64,000 bases of DNA from Ornithinimicrobium sp. F0845 (GTDB lineage Bacteria; Actinomycetota; Actinomycetes; Actinomycetales; Dermatophilaceae). The number at the start of each line of letters is the position of its first letter. The first letter of the stretch is position 1. Under the pieces are notes generated by a model. The model ran no database searches. It was not told the DNA's origin and was given only the letters and a program-made list of their open reading frames with translations. Shown piece by piece: positions 18,541 to 27,119 of this stretch. The translations under genes and the position numbers were made by a program. The stretch covers positions 357,478 through 421,477 of the forward strand of contig NZ_JALKAL010000001.1 in NCBI RefSeq assembly GCF_023015765.1. The letters are read 5' to 3'.

Positions 18541-20669
18541 GAGACCCCCCGGCCCACGTCATACAGCCACGGCGCGCCGACGCGGAGCTGCTCGTCGAGG
18601 AAGGGAGCGAGCGACCGGGCAAAGGTCGCCGTGAGGTGGCTGTGGTCCCGGTAGACCAGGACGTTGCCGATGACGGCCGGGCACCACTGCTCCGTGCACA
18701 GGTAGTCGGTGAGGTCGACGGGCACGACGTTCTCCGGGCGAGCGGGGTCCTCGGCCACCGGGTAGCGCGGACCCAGCACCGCGTCCCGGGCCTGGCCGCA
18801 GGACGTCGCGTCGCCGCCGTCCTCCAGGCAGCGCGGCACGTTGCCCGCCATCCGAGCCGTGTCGCGGATCGCGATCACCGGGATGTCGTGCCCGGCGAGC
18901 TGGGCCCACACCTCCTGGAACCCGAGTGAGTAGCGCTCACGGTCTCCGGTCGTCGTGGTCCCGATGGTGACGACGCCATCCGGTGCCAGGTCCACGATGT
19001 CGGCGAGTGCGCTGACGTTCCAGGCCTGGCAGCTGGCCGACGTGGGCTGGTCGGTCTCCTCGGAGAACTGTCCGCTGTTGCTCGTCAGCTGGCACGCGGA
19101 CTTGTCCATCACCAGGACCGACCACCCGTACTGCTCGGCCAGCACCTCGAAGGCCGGTTGCCACATGTGCGCGTGGCTGCCGCCGGTGATCAGCAGGGTC
19201 CGGGTGGGATCCGCCACGTCGTCGGTGCAGAGCAGCACCTCCGCCGTCTCGGGTGTGTCCTCGTGGGACTGGACGCAGTCCTGGTCGTAGGTGCTGGGCT
19301 TGTCCTCCCGTGCGACGGCGGGCGAGGGCACCGGATCGGTCGGGTCGACCTGGGCCGCGCCCGGAGCCATCACGGCCGCCCCGGGGTGCTCCGGCGACCG
19401 CACCGCGGCGGCCGCGAGCTCGGCGCGCTGGTCGTCCTCGAGCCGCTCCTGCCAGAAGGTCAGCGCCACCGCGCCCGAGGCGACCACCACACCGCTGACC
19501 ACCAGGACGAGCATTCGTTCGCGGGCACCGCGCAGCTGGTGGCCGGTGATCGGACGCTCGACCAGCCGATTGGTCATCGAGGCCAGCACCAGTGAGGCCA
19601 GGACGACCATGACCGCGGTCGGCAGGTCGGCGCGCTCGGCGCCCTGTCGGTGCAGGGTGAAGACCAGAAGCGGCCAGTGCCAGAGATACAGGGGGTAGGC
19701 CACCGTGCCGAGCCAGGTCAGGGGTCGCGTCGTGAGGGCGCGGTCGGCGCCGAACCGGGAGTCGGTCCGCCCGGCCAGCAGGACCAGCAGCAGGGAGGCC
19801 ACCGGCCAGAGGGCCCACGGTCCCGGGAAGAGCTGGGCGCCGTCGAAGAGGAAGCCGCAGGAGACCAGCATGGCCACGCCCACCCAGCCCAGGATGATCC
19901 GGACCGGCCGCGGCGCCAGGTGCCCACCGGCGGCGAAGCCGATCAGGAGGGCGAACAGGCCGGCGAGGCCCAGCTCCCAGAGCCGGGTGCCGGTGTGCAG
20001 GTAGGCCACCGCCTGGTTGCGCTCGTGCTCGTGGACGGCAAAGGCGAACGAGGCCGCGGTCAGCACGGCCACGACAACCCCCGTGACCGCCAGCGGCGAC
20101 CGGTTGAGCCGACGGGCCAGCCACACCGCGCCCACGATGACGCCGAGCCACACCAGGTAGAACTGCCCCTGGACCGACAACGACCAGAAGTGCTGCAACG
20201 GGCTGGCGTCCGGGCCGGCCGCGCCATAGACGAGCTGGGAGTCGATGAGCTCCCAGTTCTCCCGGTAGAACAGGGTCGCGCGCAGTTCCCGCGCGAGCTG
20301 CGGGTGGTCGCTCCGGGGCAGCACCCAGTGTCCGACGACAGCGACCGCAGCGAGGGTCAGGACGGCTGGTGGCAGGAGGCGTCGGGCCAGCTGGGCGAAG
20401 TATCCGCGCAGGTCGAGCCGGCCGCTGCCCGCAGGACGACCGACCACGGCCCGACGGAACAGCGAGGCCGTGAAGAGGAAGCCCGAGATCGCCAGGAAGA
20501 CGTCGATGCCACCTGACACTCGGCCGGCGCCGAAGACGTGGAAGAGCACGACGAGCAGGATGGCCAGCCCCCGCAACCCGTGCAGCTCAGGTCGATAGCG
20601 GCTCGCCGGCAGGGCGGGCTGTGTCCCGGAACTGACCTCGGCAGCATCCGAGGAGCGATGGTGGGACAC
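18537..20669 (-). CDS. OafA/OatA-type acyltransferase with C-terminal SGNH domain
   Basis: A 710-residue membrane acyltransferase. The acyltransferase-3 domain (about residues 25-385) starts with RPELHGLRGLAIL and IDVFLAISGFL, and has about ten membrane segments. The C-terminal half is an SGNH hydrolase-like domain that transfers acyl groups outside the cell, with TGGSHA as block I and YRDHSHLT near the end. The block I sequence is GGSH rather than the usual GDSH. Likely substrates are wall polysaccharide or peptidoglycan. The GTG at 20669 is chosen because TAGGTT lies seven bases upstream (leaderless). Its stop shares CTAG with the convergent neighbour. Confidence 0.87.
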   Translation of the reverse strand: MSHHRSSDAAEVSSGTQPALPASRYRPELHGLRGLAILLVVLFHVFGAGRVSGGIDVFLAISGFLFTASLFRRAVVGRPAGSGRLDLRGYFAQLARRLLPPAVLTLAAVAVVGHWVLPRSDHPQLARELRATLFYRENWELIDSQLVYGAAGPDASPLQHFWSLSVQGQFYLVWLGVIVGAVWLARRLNRSPLAVTGVVVAVLTAASFAFAVHEHERNQAVAYLHTGTRLWELGLAGLFALLIGFAAGGHLAPRPVRIILGWVGVAMLVSCGFLFDGAQLFPGPWALWPVASLLLVLLAGRTDSRFGADRALTTRPLTWLGTVAYPLYLWHWPLLVFTLHRQGAERADLPTAVMVVLASLVLASMTNRLVERPITGHQLRGARERMLVLVVSGVVVASGAVALTFWQERLEDDQRAELAAAAVRSPEHPGAAVMAPGAAQVDPTDPVPSPAVAREDKPSTYDQDCVQSHEDTPETAEVLLCTDDVADPTRTLLITGGSHAHMWQPAFEVLAEQYGWSVLVMDKSACQLTSNSGQFSEETDQPTSASCQAWNVSALADIVDLAPDGVVTIGTTTTGDRERYSLGFQEVWAQLAGHDIPVIAIRDTARMAGNVPRCLEDGGDATSCGQARDAVLGPRYPVAEDPARPENVVPVDLTDYLCTEQWCPAVIGNVLVYRDHSHLTATFARSLAPFLDEQLRVGAPWLYDVGRGVS

Positions 20670-20676
20670 GGCTGGG

Positions 20677-20708
20677 AACCTAGCACCGGACGGCCGCCCG
20701 ACGGTGCT
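20677..20708. promoter_or_regulatory. Shared divergent promoter with AGCACCG/CGGTGCT inverted repeat
   Basis: Only 39 bases separate the acyltransferase and TOPRIM starts. AGCACCG (20682-20688) and CGGTGCT (20702-20708) form a 7-bp inverted repeat. The minus-strand -10 TAGGTT (20677-20682) touches the left arm. A regulator bound here could act on both genes; this is inference. Confidence 0.45.
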
Positions 20709-21377
20709 GTGACCGAAACGCGGTGGCCGCTGCGGCGTGCCGCGACACACAATGACCTGGTGCGTGATGACCTGGTGCGTGCAGAGCCGGCGCCCCCGCA
20801 GACCCTCGTCCTCCTCGAGGGTCCCAGCGACGTGGCCGCGGTGACCGCTCTCCTGCCCCGCGGCCCACGCGAGACGGACGACGGCCCCGTGCGCACGGCA
20901 TACTCCCTGGTGGACCTGGGCGGGGTGACCAATGTCGGGGCACACCTACTCAGGGCCGCCGCTGCGCGGCCCGCCCCGCGCGTGGTGGGGCTCTGTGACG
21001 CCGGGGAGTCGCGGGTCGTGCTGCGGGCGCTGCAGCGTGTCGGCCGCGAGGTGACCGAGGTGGACGACCTGCCGGCCGAGGGGTTCTTCGTGTGTGAGCG
21101 GGACCTGGAGGAGGAGCTGATCCGGGCGCTCGGGACCACGCGGTGCCTCGAGGTGCTCGCTGACCAGGGCCTGGCGGCGCGCTTCGAGGCGTTCAGCAGG
21201 CAGCGCGCCTGGGCCGGGAGGCCGCTGACCGAGCGGCTCCACCGGTTCAGCGGGATCGCCTCCGGTCGCAAGATCCTGCTCGCGGGAGCGATGGCCCGGG
21301 CCCTCGCGCCGGACCGGGTGCCGGCGCCGCTGGCCGGGCTGCTGCGACGCCTTCAGGAGGCCGGGTCACGGGCCTGA
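20709..21377 (+). CDS. Stand-alone TOPRIM-domain protein (OLD-family-like)
   Basis: A 222-residue protein with a TOPRIM-type core: VLLEGPSDVAAV supplies the glutamate, and GLCDAGE and FFVCERDLEEELI supply acidic positions expected for metal binding. It resembles the C-terminal TOPRIM part of OLD-family nucleases but lacks their ATPase half. A GTG at 20709 is chosen to clear the divergent acyltransferase gene. The next gene follows 12 bases downstream. The substrate is unknown; a nuclease or nucleotidyl transfer role is inferred from the fold only. Confidence 0.7.
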   Translation: MTETRWPLRRAATHNDLVRDDLVRAEPAPPQTLVLLEGPSDVAAVTALLPRGPRETDDGPVRTAYSLVDLGGVTNVGAHLLRAAAARPAPRVVGLCDAGESRVVLRALQRVGREVTEVDDLPAEGFFVCERDLEEELIRALGTTRCLEVLADQGLAARFEAFSRQRAWAGRPLTERLHRFSGIASGRKILLAGAMARALAPDRVPAPLAGLLRRLQEAGSRA

Positions 21378-21389
21378 GAGAATGGCGTC

Positions 21390-22331
21390 ATGACCAGCAG
21401 GACACTGCCGATGACCGAGCCGGCCGCGGGATTCCCCGAGCAGGTCACCATCTACGAGGTCGGCCCGCGCGACGGCCTGCAGAACGAGCAGGCCGTGGTG
21501 CCCGTCGAGGTCAAGGCGGAGTTCGTGCGCCGCCTCGTCTCCGCCGGCCTGCAGACGGTCGAGCTGACCTCGTTCGTCCCGCAGAAGTGGGTGCCCCAGC
21601 TCGGCGACGCCGAGGAGCTCCTGGACCTGCTCGGACCCCTTGCCGCAGGGCAGCAGCGGCCCGTCCTGGTGCCCAACGAGCGGGGGCTGGACCGCGCGCT
21701 GGACAAGGGCGTCAGGGCGGTCGCCGTCTTCGGGAGCGCGACCGAGACCTTCGCCCGCAAGAACCTGAACCGCTCGGTGGCGGAGTCCCTGGAGATGTTC
21801 GCGCCCGTGGTGAAGCGCGCGCTGGATGCCGGGGCGTGGGTGCGCGGCTACGTGTCGATGTGCTTCGGCGACCCCTGGGAGGGTCCGGTCCCGGTCTCCC
21901 AGGTGGTGGAGGTCTGCTCCCGGCTGATGGACCTGGGCTGCGACCAGCTGTCCATCGGGGACACCATCGGCGTCGGCACCACCGGCCACGTCAGCCGGCT
22001 GCTCGAGGCGCTGGACGCCGCAGGGATCGGCGTCGACCAGATCGGGGTGCACTTCCACGACACCTACGGGCAGGCGCTGGCCAACACGGTGGCGGCGCTG
22101 TCCCACGGCGTCAGCGTGGTGGATGCGAGCACCGGCGGGCTGGGGGGCTGCCCCTACGCGAAGTCGGCCACGGGCAACCTGGCCACGGAGGACCTGATCT
22201 GGACCCTCGACGGGCTGGGCATCGAGCACGGCGCCGACCTGGACGCGCTGGTCGAGACGAGCGTGTGGATGGCGGGCCAGCTGGGCCGCCCGTCCCCGTC
22301 GAGGGTGGTCAAGGCGCTCGCCGGCGCCTGA
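21390..22331 (+). CDS. Hydroxymethylglutaryl-CoA lyase family protein
   Basis: A 313-residue TIM-barrel enzyme of the HMG-CoA lyase group. The active-site strand IYEVGPRDGLQNE, the metal-binding HFHDTYGQ and the catalytic GGLGGCPYAKSATGN loop with its cysteine are all intact. The family cleaves 3-hydroxy-3-methylglutaryl-CoA to acetoacetate and acetyl-CoA in leucine degradation. No other leucine-degradation gene is next to it. The ATG at 21390 is twelve bases after the TOPRIM stop, with GAGAAT six bases upstream; a second in-frame ATG at 21411 is possible. Confidence 0.92.
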   Translation: MTSRTLPMTEPAAGFPEQVTIYEVGPRDGLQNEQAVVPVEVKAEFVRRLVSAGLQTVELTSFVPQKWVPQLGDAEELLDLLGPLAAGQQRPVLVPNERGLDRALDKGVRAVAVFGSATETFARKNLNRSVAESLEMFAPVVKRALDAGAWVRGYVSMCFGDPWEGPVPVSQVVEVCSRLMDLGCDQLSIGDTIGVGTTGHVSRLLEALDAAGIGVDQIGVHFHDTYGQALANTVAALSHGVSVVDASTGGLGGCPYAKSATGNLATEDLIWTLDGLGIEHGADLDALVETSVWMAGQLGRPSPSRVVKALAGA

Positions 22332-22339
22332 GTATGCCG

Positions 22340-22367
22340 TGAGGAGCGTCGGCAGCGACGCGCCTCA
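22340..22367. terminator. Hairpin between convergent genes
   Basis: TGAGG (22340-22344) pairs with CCTCA (22363-22367), and inside it GCGTCG (22346-22351) pairs with CGACGC (22356-22361) around a GCAG loop. It overlaps the stop of the minus-strand gene and follows the lyase stop by eight bases. No T-run is present. Confidence 0.6.
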
Positions 22368-22679
22368 GGACTCCGGGTCGAGCGGGATCTCCTCCGGAGC
22401 GTCCACGTCGTAGTCGAAGTCGCCGCCGGAGGGTCCGCCGGCCACCGACTCCACGTCCTCGTTGGCCGCCCAGGACACGTCGTCGCCCCCGGCGTCCTCG
22501 AACTCTCCTGCGGTCTCGATGAGCAGACCCTCCTCGGCGTTGTCGAAACCGGGGATCGAGGTGGTCAGGTCGGCCGCCGGCGCCTCGGTCGCGGTGGCGT
22601 CATCGTCGGCGGTCGACTTCGTGTCACCCACCTCGTCCTTCTTGTGGTTGGCGTTGAACAGGCCGCCTGCGATGCTCAC
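22365..22679 (-). CDS. Small acidic protein of unknown function
   Basis: A 104-residue protein rich in Asp, Glu, Ala and Gly with one short hydrophobic N-terminus (SIAGGLFNANHKKDE). It has no signal peptide or recognised domain and is probably unstructured. The GTG at 22679 has GAGG-type sequence just upstream. The strong acidity makes it distinct from its neighbours. I do not recognise a family. Confidence 0.65.
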   Translation of the reverse strand: MSIAGGLFNANHKKDEVGDTKSTADDDATATEAPAADLTTSIPGFDNAEEGLLIETAGEFEDAGGDDVSWAANEDVESVAGGPSGGDFDYDVDAPEEIPLDPES

Positions 22680-22819
22680 GGTGCCTCGTCTCCTCGTCGG
22701 TCTGGGGCGTGCGGCTTCGACGGTAACCGGCTGCGGAGATCGAGGCCAGTGCTGAGCGGATCCGGACCGACGAAACCCCTGCAAAAAGGCGGGAACGGAG
22801 CGCAAAACCACTCTCAAAA

Positions 22820-22848
22820 TTCGGGGTGGGGCCGGGAACGCTTACGGT
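22820..22848 (+). promoter_or_regulatory. Putative promoter of the M13 peptidase-menD unit
   Basis: TTCGGG (22820-22825) and TACGGT (22843-22848) are 17 bases apart in the only A-rich patch nearby (22782-22822, with several AAAA runs), 34 bases before the ATG. The -10 fits TANNNT; the -35 is weak. Confidence 0.35.
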
Positions 22849-22881
22849 GGTGCCAGTCCCCGATCCGAAGGAGCATCGCTG

Positions 22882-24858
22882 ATGAAGTCCGGAGTCCGCC
22901 GCGAGTTCATGAACCCGCAGGTCCGCCCGCAGGACGACCTGTTCGAACACGTCAACGGCGGATGGCTCGCCAGCACCGAGATCCCGCAGGACAAGGGGCG
23001 CTACGGCGCGTTCGACATCCTGCGCGAGAACGCCGAGGCCGACGTCCGCGCCCTGATCGAGGAGAGCGCCGCCGCGGCCGACGAGGCGGAGCCGGGCAGC
23101 GCCGAGCGCCAGGTGGGGGACCTCTACGCCTCGTTCATAAACACCGAGCGGATCGCCGAGCTCGGCACCGGGCCACTGACCGAGGACCTGCGCTCCATCG
23201 CCGCGGTGAGCGACCCCTCCGGGGTGGTCCGCGAGTCGGCCCGGCTGCAGCGCGGCGGCGTCGACCCGCTCGTCCACCTCTTCGTCACCGCCGACGCCGG
23301 CAACCCGCAGGAGTACATCGGCTACCTCCACCAGGGCGGGCTGGGGCTGCCCGACGAGGCCTACTACACCGACGACGAGCACGCCGCGGCCCGGGAGGCC
23401 TACGTCACCTACCTGGGCCGCCTGCTCTACCTGGCCGCTCCCGCACTGGCCGAGGCCGGGCTCGACCTGGGTGAGGACCCCGCGCAGCGCGTGTTCGACC
23501 TGGAGACGCGGATCGCCGCGGGCCACTGGGACCGGGTGACCGCCCGCGACGCGGTCAAGTCCTACACCCGGTGGTCCCGCGCCGAGCTCACCGAGGGCAC
23601 GCCGGGCTGGGACTGGACGGCGTATGCCGAGGGGCTGGCTCTGCCCGACGGAGCCCTCGACCACGTGGTCGCCCGGCAGCCGGACTTCCTGGCGGCCGTC
23701 GCGGAGGCGCTCCGCGACGTGCCGGTGGCCGACTGGCGCGCCTGGCTCACGGTGCGGCTGCTGGACAGCAGCGCGCCCTACCTGACCGAGGACTTCGTCG
23801 AGGCCGCCTTCGACTTCCACGGCCGCACCCTCACGGGCACCCCGGAGAACAAGGACCGCTGGCGCCGCGGGGTGGCCCTCGTGGAGGGCCTGATCGGCGA
23901 GGAGGTCGGCAAGCTCTACGTCGAGCGGCACTACCCGCCGGAGGCCGGGGAGCGGATGGCCGTGCTCATCGACAACCTGATGGCCGCCTTCCGGGCCCGC
24001 ATCTCCGAGTTGGAGTGGATGGGGGAGGAGACCCGCGCCAAGGCCCTGGAGAAGCTGGCGGCCTTCCGGCCCAAGATCGGGCACCCGTCCCGCTGGCGGG
24101 ACTACTCGGCATACTCCGTGGACGCTGGCGATCTCCTCGGCAACGTCCGTCGGGGCAGCGCCGTCGAGTTCGACTACCAGGTCGGACGGATCGGCGGCCC
24201 CATCGATCAGGAGGAGTGGATGATGACTCCTCAGACGGTCAACGCCTACTACCACCCGATGCTCAACGAGATCGTCTTCCCGGCCGCCATCCTGCAGCCG
24301 CCGTTCTTCGACGTGGAGGCCGACGACGCCGTCAACTACGGGGGGATCGGGGCGGTCATCGCCCACGAGGTCGGCCACGGCTTCGACGACCAGGGCTCCC
24401 GCTACGCCGGGGACGGCTCGCTCACCGACTGGTGGACCGAGCAGGACCGCGCCGCCTTCGACGAGCGCGCGCAGCAGCTCATCGCCCAGTTCGACGACCT
24501 GGAGTCGCGCAGCGCCCCGGGCACCAAGGTCAACGGCGGGCTCACCGTCGGGGAGAACATCGGCGACCTGTGCGGCCTGGCGGTCTCCCTGCACGCCTAC
24601 CGGTTGGCCAGCGACGGGGCGGCCCCCGAGATCGACGGATGGACCGGTGACCAGCGGTTCTTCCTCGGCTATGCCCAGGTCTGGCAGGGCAAGGCCCGGC
24701 TGGAGGAGGCCAGGCGGCTGCTCGCGATCGACCCGCACGCCCCCTCCGACCTGCGGGCCAACCTGGCGCGCAACGCCGATGCCTTCCACGAGGCGTTCGG
24801 GGTGAACGAGGGGGACGGCATGTGGCTGGCCCCGCAGGACCGCGTCCGGATCTTCTGA
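22882..24858 (+). CDS. M13-family zinc metallopeptidase (PepO/neprilysin-like)
   Basis: A 658-residue gluzincin. Zinc ligands are His495 and His499 in HEVGH, and Glu558 in GENIGD, with Glu496 catalytic; NAYYHP and the C-terminal HAPSDLRAN region bind substrate in known members. There is no signal peptide, as for bacterial PepO-type enzymes, so it may be cytoplasmic or exported by another route. AAGGAG lies eight bases before the ATG. menD follows after seven bases, so the two are probably co-transcribed though unrelated in function. Confidence 0.95.
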   Translation: MKSGVRREFMNPQVRPQDDLFEHVNGGWLASTEIPQDKGRYGAFDILRENAEADVRALIEESAAAADEAEPGSAERQVGDLYASFINTERIAELGTGPLTEDLRSIAAVSDPSGVVRESARLQRGGVDPLVHLFVTADAGNPQEYIGYLHQGGLGLPDEAYYTDDEHAAAREAYVTYLGRLLYLAAPALAEAGLDLGEDPAQRVFDLETRIAAGHWDRVTARDAVKSYTRWSRAELTEGTPGWDWTAYAEGLALPDGALDHVVARQPDFLAAVAEALRDVPVADWRAWLTVRLLDSSAPYLTEDFVEAAFDFHGRTLTGTPENKDRWRRGVALVEGLIGEEVGKLYVERHYPPEAGERMAVLIDNLMAAFRARISELEWMGEETRAKALEKLAAFRPKIGHPSRWRDYSAYSVDAGDLLGNVRRGSAVEFDYQVGRIGGPIDQEEWMMTPQTVNAYYHPMLNEIVFPAAILQPPFFDVEADDAVNYGGIGAVIAHEVGHGFDDQGSRYAGDGSLTDWWTEQDRAAFDERAQQLIAQFDDLESRSAPGTKVNGGLTVGENIGDLCGLAVSLHAYRLASDGAAPEIDGWTGDQRFFLGYAQVWQGKARLEEARRLLAIDPHAPSDLRANLARNADAFHEAFGVNEGDGMWLAPQDRVRIF

Positions 24859-24865
24859 GGGTCCG

Positions 24866-26629
24866 GTGAACGGCTCCACGACGCTGGCCACCGTCCTGGT
24901 CGACGAGCTGGTCCGGTGCGGCGTGCGCGAGGTGGTGCTGGCGCCGGGGTCGCGCTCCGCGCCGTTGGCGTATGCCGTGCAGCAGGCCGAGCGGGCCGGT
25001 CGCCTCCGGCTGCACGTGCGGGTGGACGAGCGGTCGGCGGGGTTCCTGGCGCTGGGGCTGGCCAAGGTGAGCCGGCGTCCTGCCGTGGTGATCACGACGT
25101 CCGGCACGGCCGTGGCCAACCTGCACCCCGCGGTCCTGGAGGCGCACCACGCGTCCGTGCCGCTGGTCGTGCTCAGCGCCGACCGCCCCGAGGAGCTGCG
25201 CGGCACCGGGGCCAACCAGACGACGGTGCAGCCCGGGATCTTCGGGCGCGCCGTGCGCTGGGAGCACGACCTCACCAGTTCTTGGGGAAGTTCTGTGCGC
25301 CTCTCACGCGATTTTGGGGAGATCCTGCACGCCCACCCCGGGTGGCGCACCACCGTGGACCGGGCGTGGGCGGCCGCGGTCGGTGCCCTGGGCGGCACCC
25401 CGGGGCCGGTGCATCTCAACGTCGCGTTCCGCGACCCCTTGGCGCCGGACCTCGACGCCAGCCCGGCCCTCCCGACCGAGCTGGCCGGACGTGCCGACGG
25501 CGCACCGTGGACCGCGGTGCCCACCACGTCGCCGCAGCCCCGCTCGGGCGGGCCGGGAGCTGGGGAGCGCCCGGACCCCGTGCCGACGCTCATGGTGCTC
25601 GGTGACCTGCCCGACCCGCGCCTGGCCGAGGAGGCCCTGACGGTCGCGGTGGCCCGGGGCTGGCCGGTGGTCGCCGAGCCGTTCGGCGCGGGTGACCGGG
25701 GCACCGTGCTGCCGCACGGCTCGCTGCTGCTCACCGCCGAGGACTGGCTGGACGACCACCTGCCCGAGCGGGTCCTGCTCGTGGGTCGCTGCACGCTGAA
25801 CCGGGAGACCGGGGCGCTGCTGCGGCGACCGGCCGTGCGGGTCGAGGCGGTCACACCCACGGGCACCTGGCCGGACCCCTCGCACGCCGTGGCGCAGGTC
25901 CATCCGTGGGGTGCCCTCGCCGAGTGGGCGGCGGATGAGGCGGGCCCCCCGGAAGCGCAGGGCTCGTGGGCGACGCTGTGGCACCGAGCCGGCCAGGCGG
26001 TGGCCGAGGCGGTGCGGCCGTTGCTCGAGGACTCCTGGCCGTCCGGACCCTTCGTAGCGCGAACGGTGCTCGACGCGCTCGCCGACGAGGATCTGCTCGT
26101 GCTCGGGTCGTCCAACGCCGCCCGTGACGCAGACCGGGCCGGCCTCGCCGGACGGCGCCTGCTGGTCACCGGCAACCGTGGTCTGGCCGGCATCGACGGC
26201 ACCAATGCCACGGCCGTAGGCATCGCGCTGGCCGCTCCCGACCGGCGGGTGGTGTCTCTCGTGGGGGACCTGACCTTCCTGCACGACGTGAACGGTCTCC
26301 TGCTCGGCCCGGACGAGCCGCGGCCCGACCTGACGGTCGTGGTCCTCAATGACGACGGCGGCGGCATCTTCGGGACGCTGGAGTATGGCGAGCCCGCCCG
26401 GGCCGGCGACTTCGAGCGGGTCTTCGGCACCCCCACCGGAGCGGACCTCTCAGCGGTTGCCACGGCATACTCCCTGGGGTTTGAGCGGGTGGGCAGCGCA
26501 GGTGAGCTGCGGGCCGCGCTGCACCGACCGGCTGAGGGGATCCGGGTGATCGAGGTCGTCGTGCCGCGGGACGGGCAGCGGGCCCTGCGTGAGCGGCTGA
26601 CCCAGGCCGCCGCGGCTGCTCTCGGCTGA
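24866..26629 (+). CDS. menD: MenD, SEPHCHC synthase of menaquinone synthesis
   Basis: A 587-residue thiamine-diphosphate enzyme that joins isochorismate and 2-oxoglutarate. The N-terminus has VVLAPGSRSAPLA and RVDERSAGF, and the middle has TTSGTAVANLHPAVLEA; SADRPEELRGTGANQTT and the C-terminal GDLTFLHDVNGL plus VVLNDDGGGIFG are characteristic. The GTG at 24866 has GAGGG just upstream. A short stretch at 25276-25318 uses AGT, TCT and GAT-TTT codons unlike the rest of the gene. It works with menF and menG found 8-9 kb downstream. Confidence 0.95.
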   Translation: MNGSTTLATVLVDELVRCGVREVVLAPGSRSAPLAYAVQQAERAGRLRLHVRVDERSAGFLALGLAKVSRRPAVVITTSGTAVANLHPAVLEAHHASVPLVVLSADRPEELRGTGANQTTVQPGIFGRAVRWEHDLTSSWGSSVRLSRDFGEILHAHPGWRTTVDRAWAAAVGALGGTPGPVHLNVAFRDPLAPDLDASPALPTELAGRADGAPWTAVPTTSPQPRSGGPGAGERPDPVPTLMVLGDLPDPRLAEEALTVAVARGWPVVAEPFGAGDRGTVLPHGSLLLTAEDWLDDHLPERVLLVGRCTLNRETGALLRRPAVRVEAVTPTGTWPDPSHAVAQVHPWGALAEWAADEAGPPEAQGSWATLWHRAGQAVAEAVRPLLEDSWPSGPFVARTVLDALADEDLLVLGSSNAARDADRAGLAGRRLLVTGNRGLAGIDGTNATAVGIALAAPDRRVVSLVGDLTFLHDVNGLLLGPDEPRPDLTVVVLNDDGGGIFGTLEYGEPARAGDFERVFGTPTGADLSAVATAYSLGFERVGSAGELRAALHRPAEGIRVIEVVVPRDGQRALRERLTQAAAAALG

Positions 26630-26642
26630 CGACGCGTGTGGA

Positions 26643-27077
26643 CTACTCGGTGATCGTGTAGATGATCGTGTAGATCGACGGTGCGGGACAGAGCTCCTGC
26701 AGCTCGATCACCGCGGCGCCGACGAGCTCGTGGCTCAGCGGGTCCCAGGGTGGCGTCATGACCGACTCCGGGGCGCGCTGCATCTCGGCCACGAAGGTCT
26801 CCAGGGAACGCGCCGGCACCGTCTCATAGCCCTCGTCCCCGGGCATGGGCTCGATCCCGACCTCGCCGTCCTCCTCGGTGACGGTGTAGCCCAGCTCGGC
26901 CATGCACTCGTGGCGCCGGTCCTGGGCGGCGAGGACCTGCTCGTACTCCGCCTGACGGTCCACACCGGTGCGCGAGGTAGTCTCGCCGGTCTCATCAGCC
27001 GTGTGGCTCGTCCCGGCACACCCACCCAGCAGGAGGGCAGCCAGGACGATGCCGATGGAGCCGGGGCGGGCAATCAT
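26643..27077 (-). CDS. Small lipoprotein of unknown function
   Basis: A 144-residue protein with a lipobox (LLLGGCAG) after a short hydrophobic signal, so probably lipid-anchored outside the membrane. The mature part is acidic with two cysteines (HECMAEL and LQELCPAP) that could form a disulphide. The last residues, YTIIYTITE, are encoded by a tandem 12-base repeat (ATCGTGTAGATG, plus strand). TAGGCT lies seven bases before the ATG, consistent with a leaderless message. No family recognised. Confidence 0.8.
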   Translation of the reverse strand: MIARPGSIGIVLAALLLGGCAGTSHTADETGETTSRTGVDRQAEYEQVLAAQDRRHECMAELGYTVTEEDGEVGIEPMPGDEGYETVPARSLETFVAEMQRAPESVMTPPWDPLSHELVGAAVIELQELCPAPSIYTIIYTITE

Positions 27078-27119
27078 GGCCAGCAGCCTAGGGTGGGATG
27101 ACCTGAGTGAGCCGGTGGG

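Noticed and set aside
20670-20945. Upstream extension of the acyltransferase to 802 residues
   Set aside because: It would overlap the TOPRIM gene antisense; the family start and the leaderless -10 support 20669.
22624-26463. A 1279-codon open frame on the minus strand
   Set aside because: It lies antisense to the M13 peptidase and menD, both clear enzymes; the protein is low-complexity Arg/Pro/Ser as expected from a G/C-rich shadow frame.
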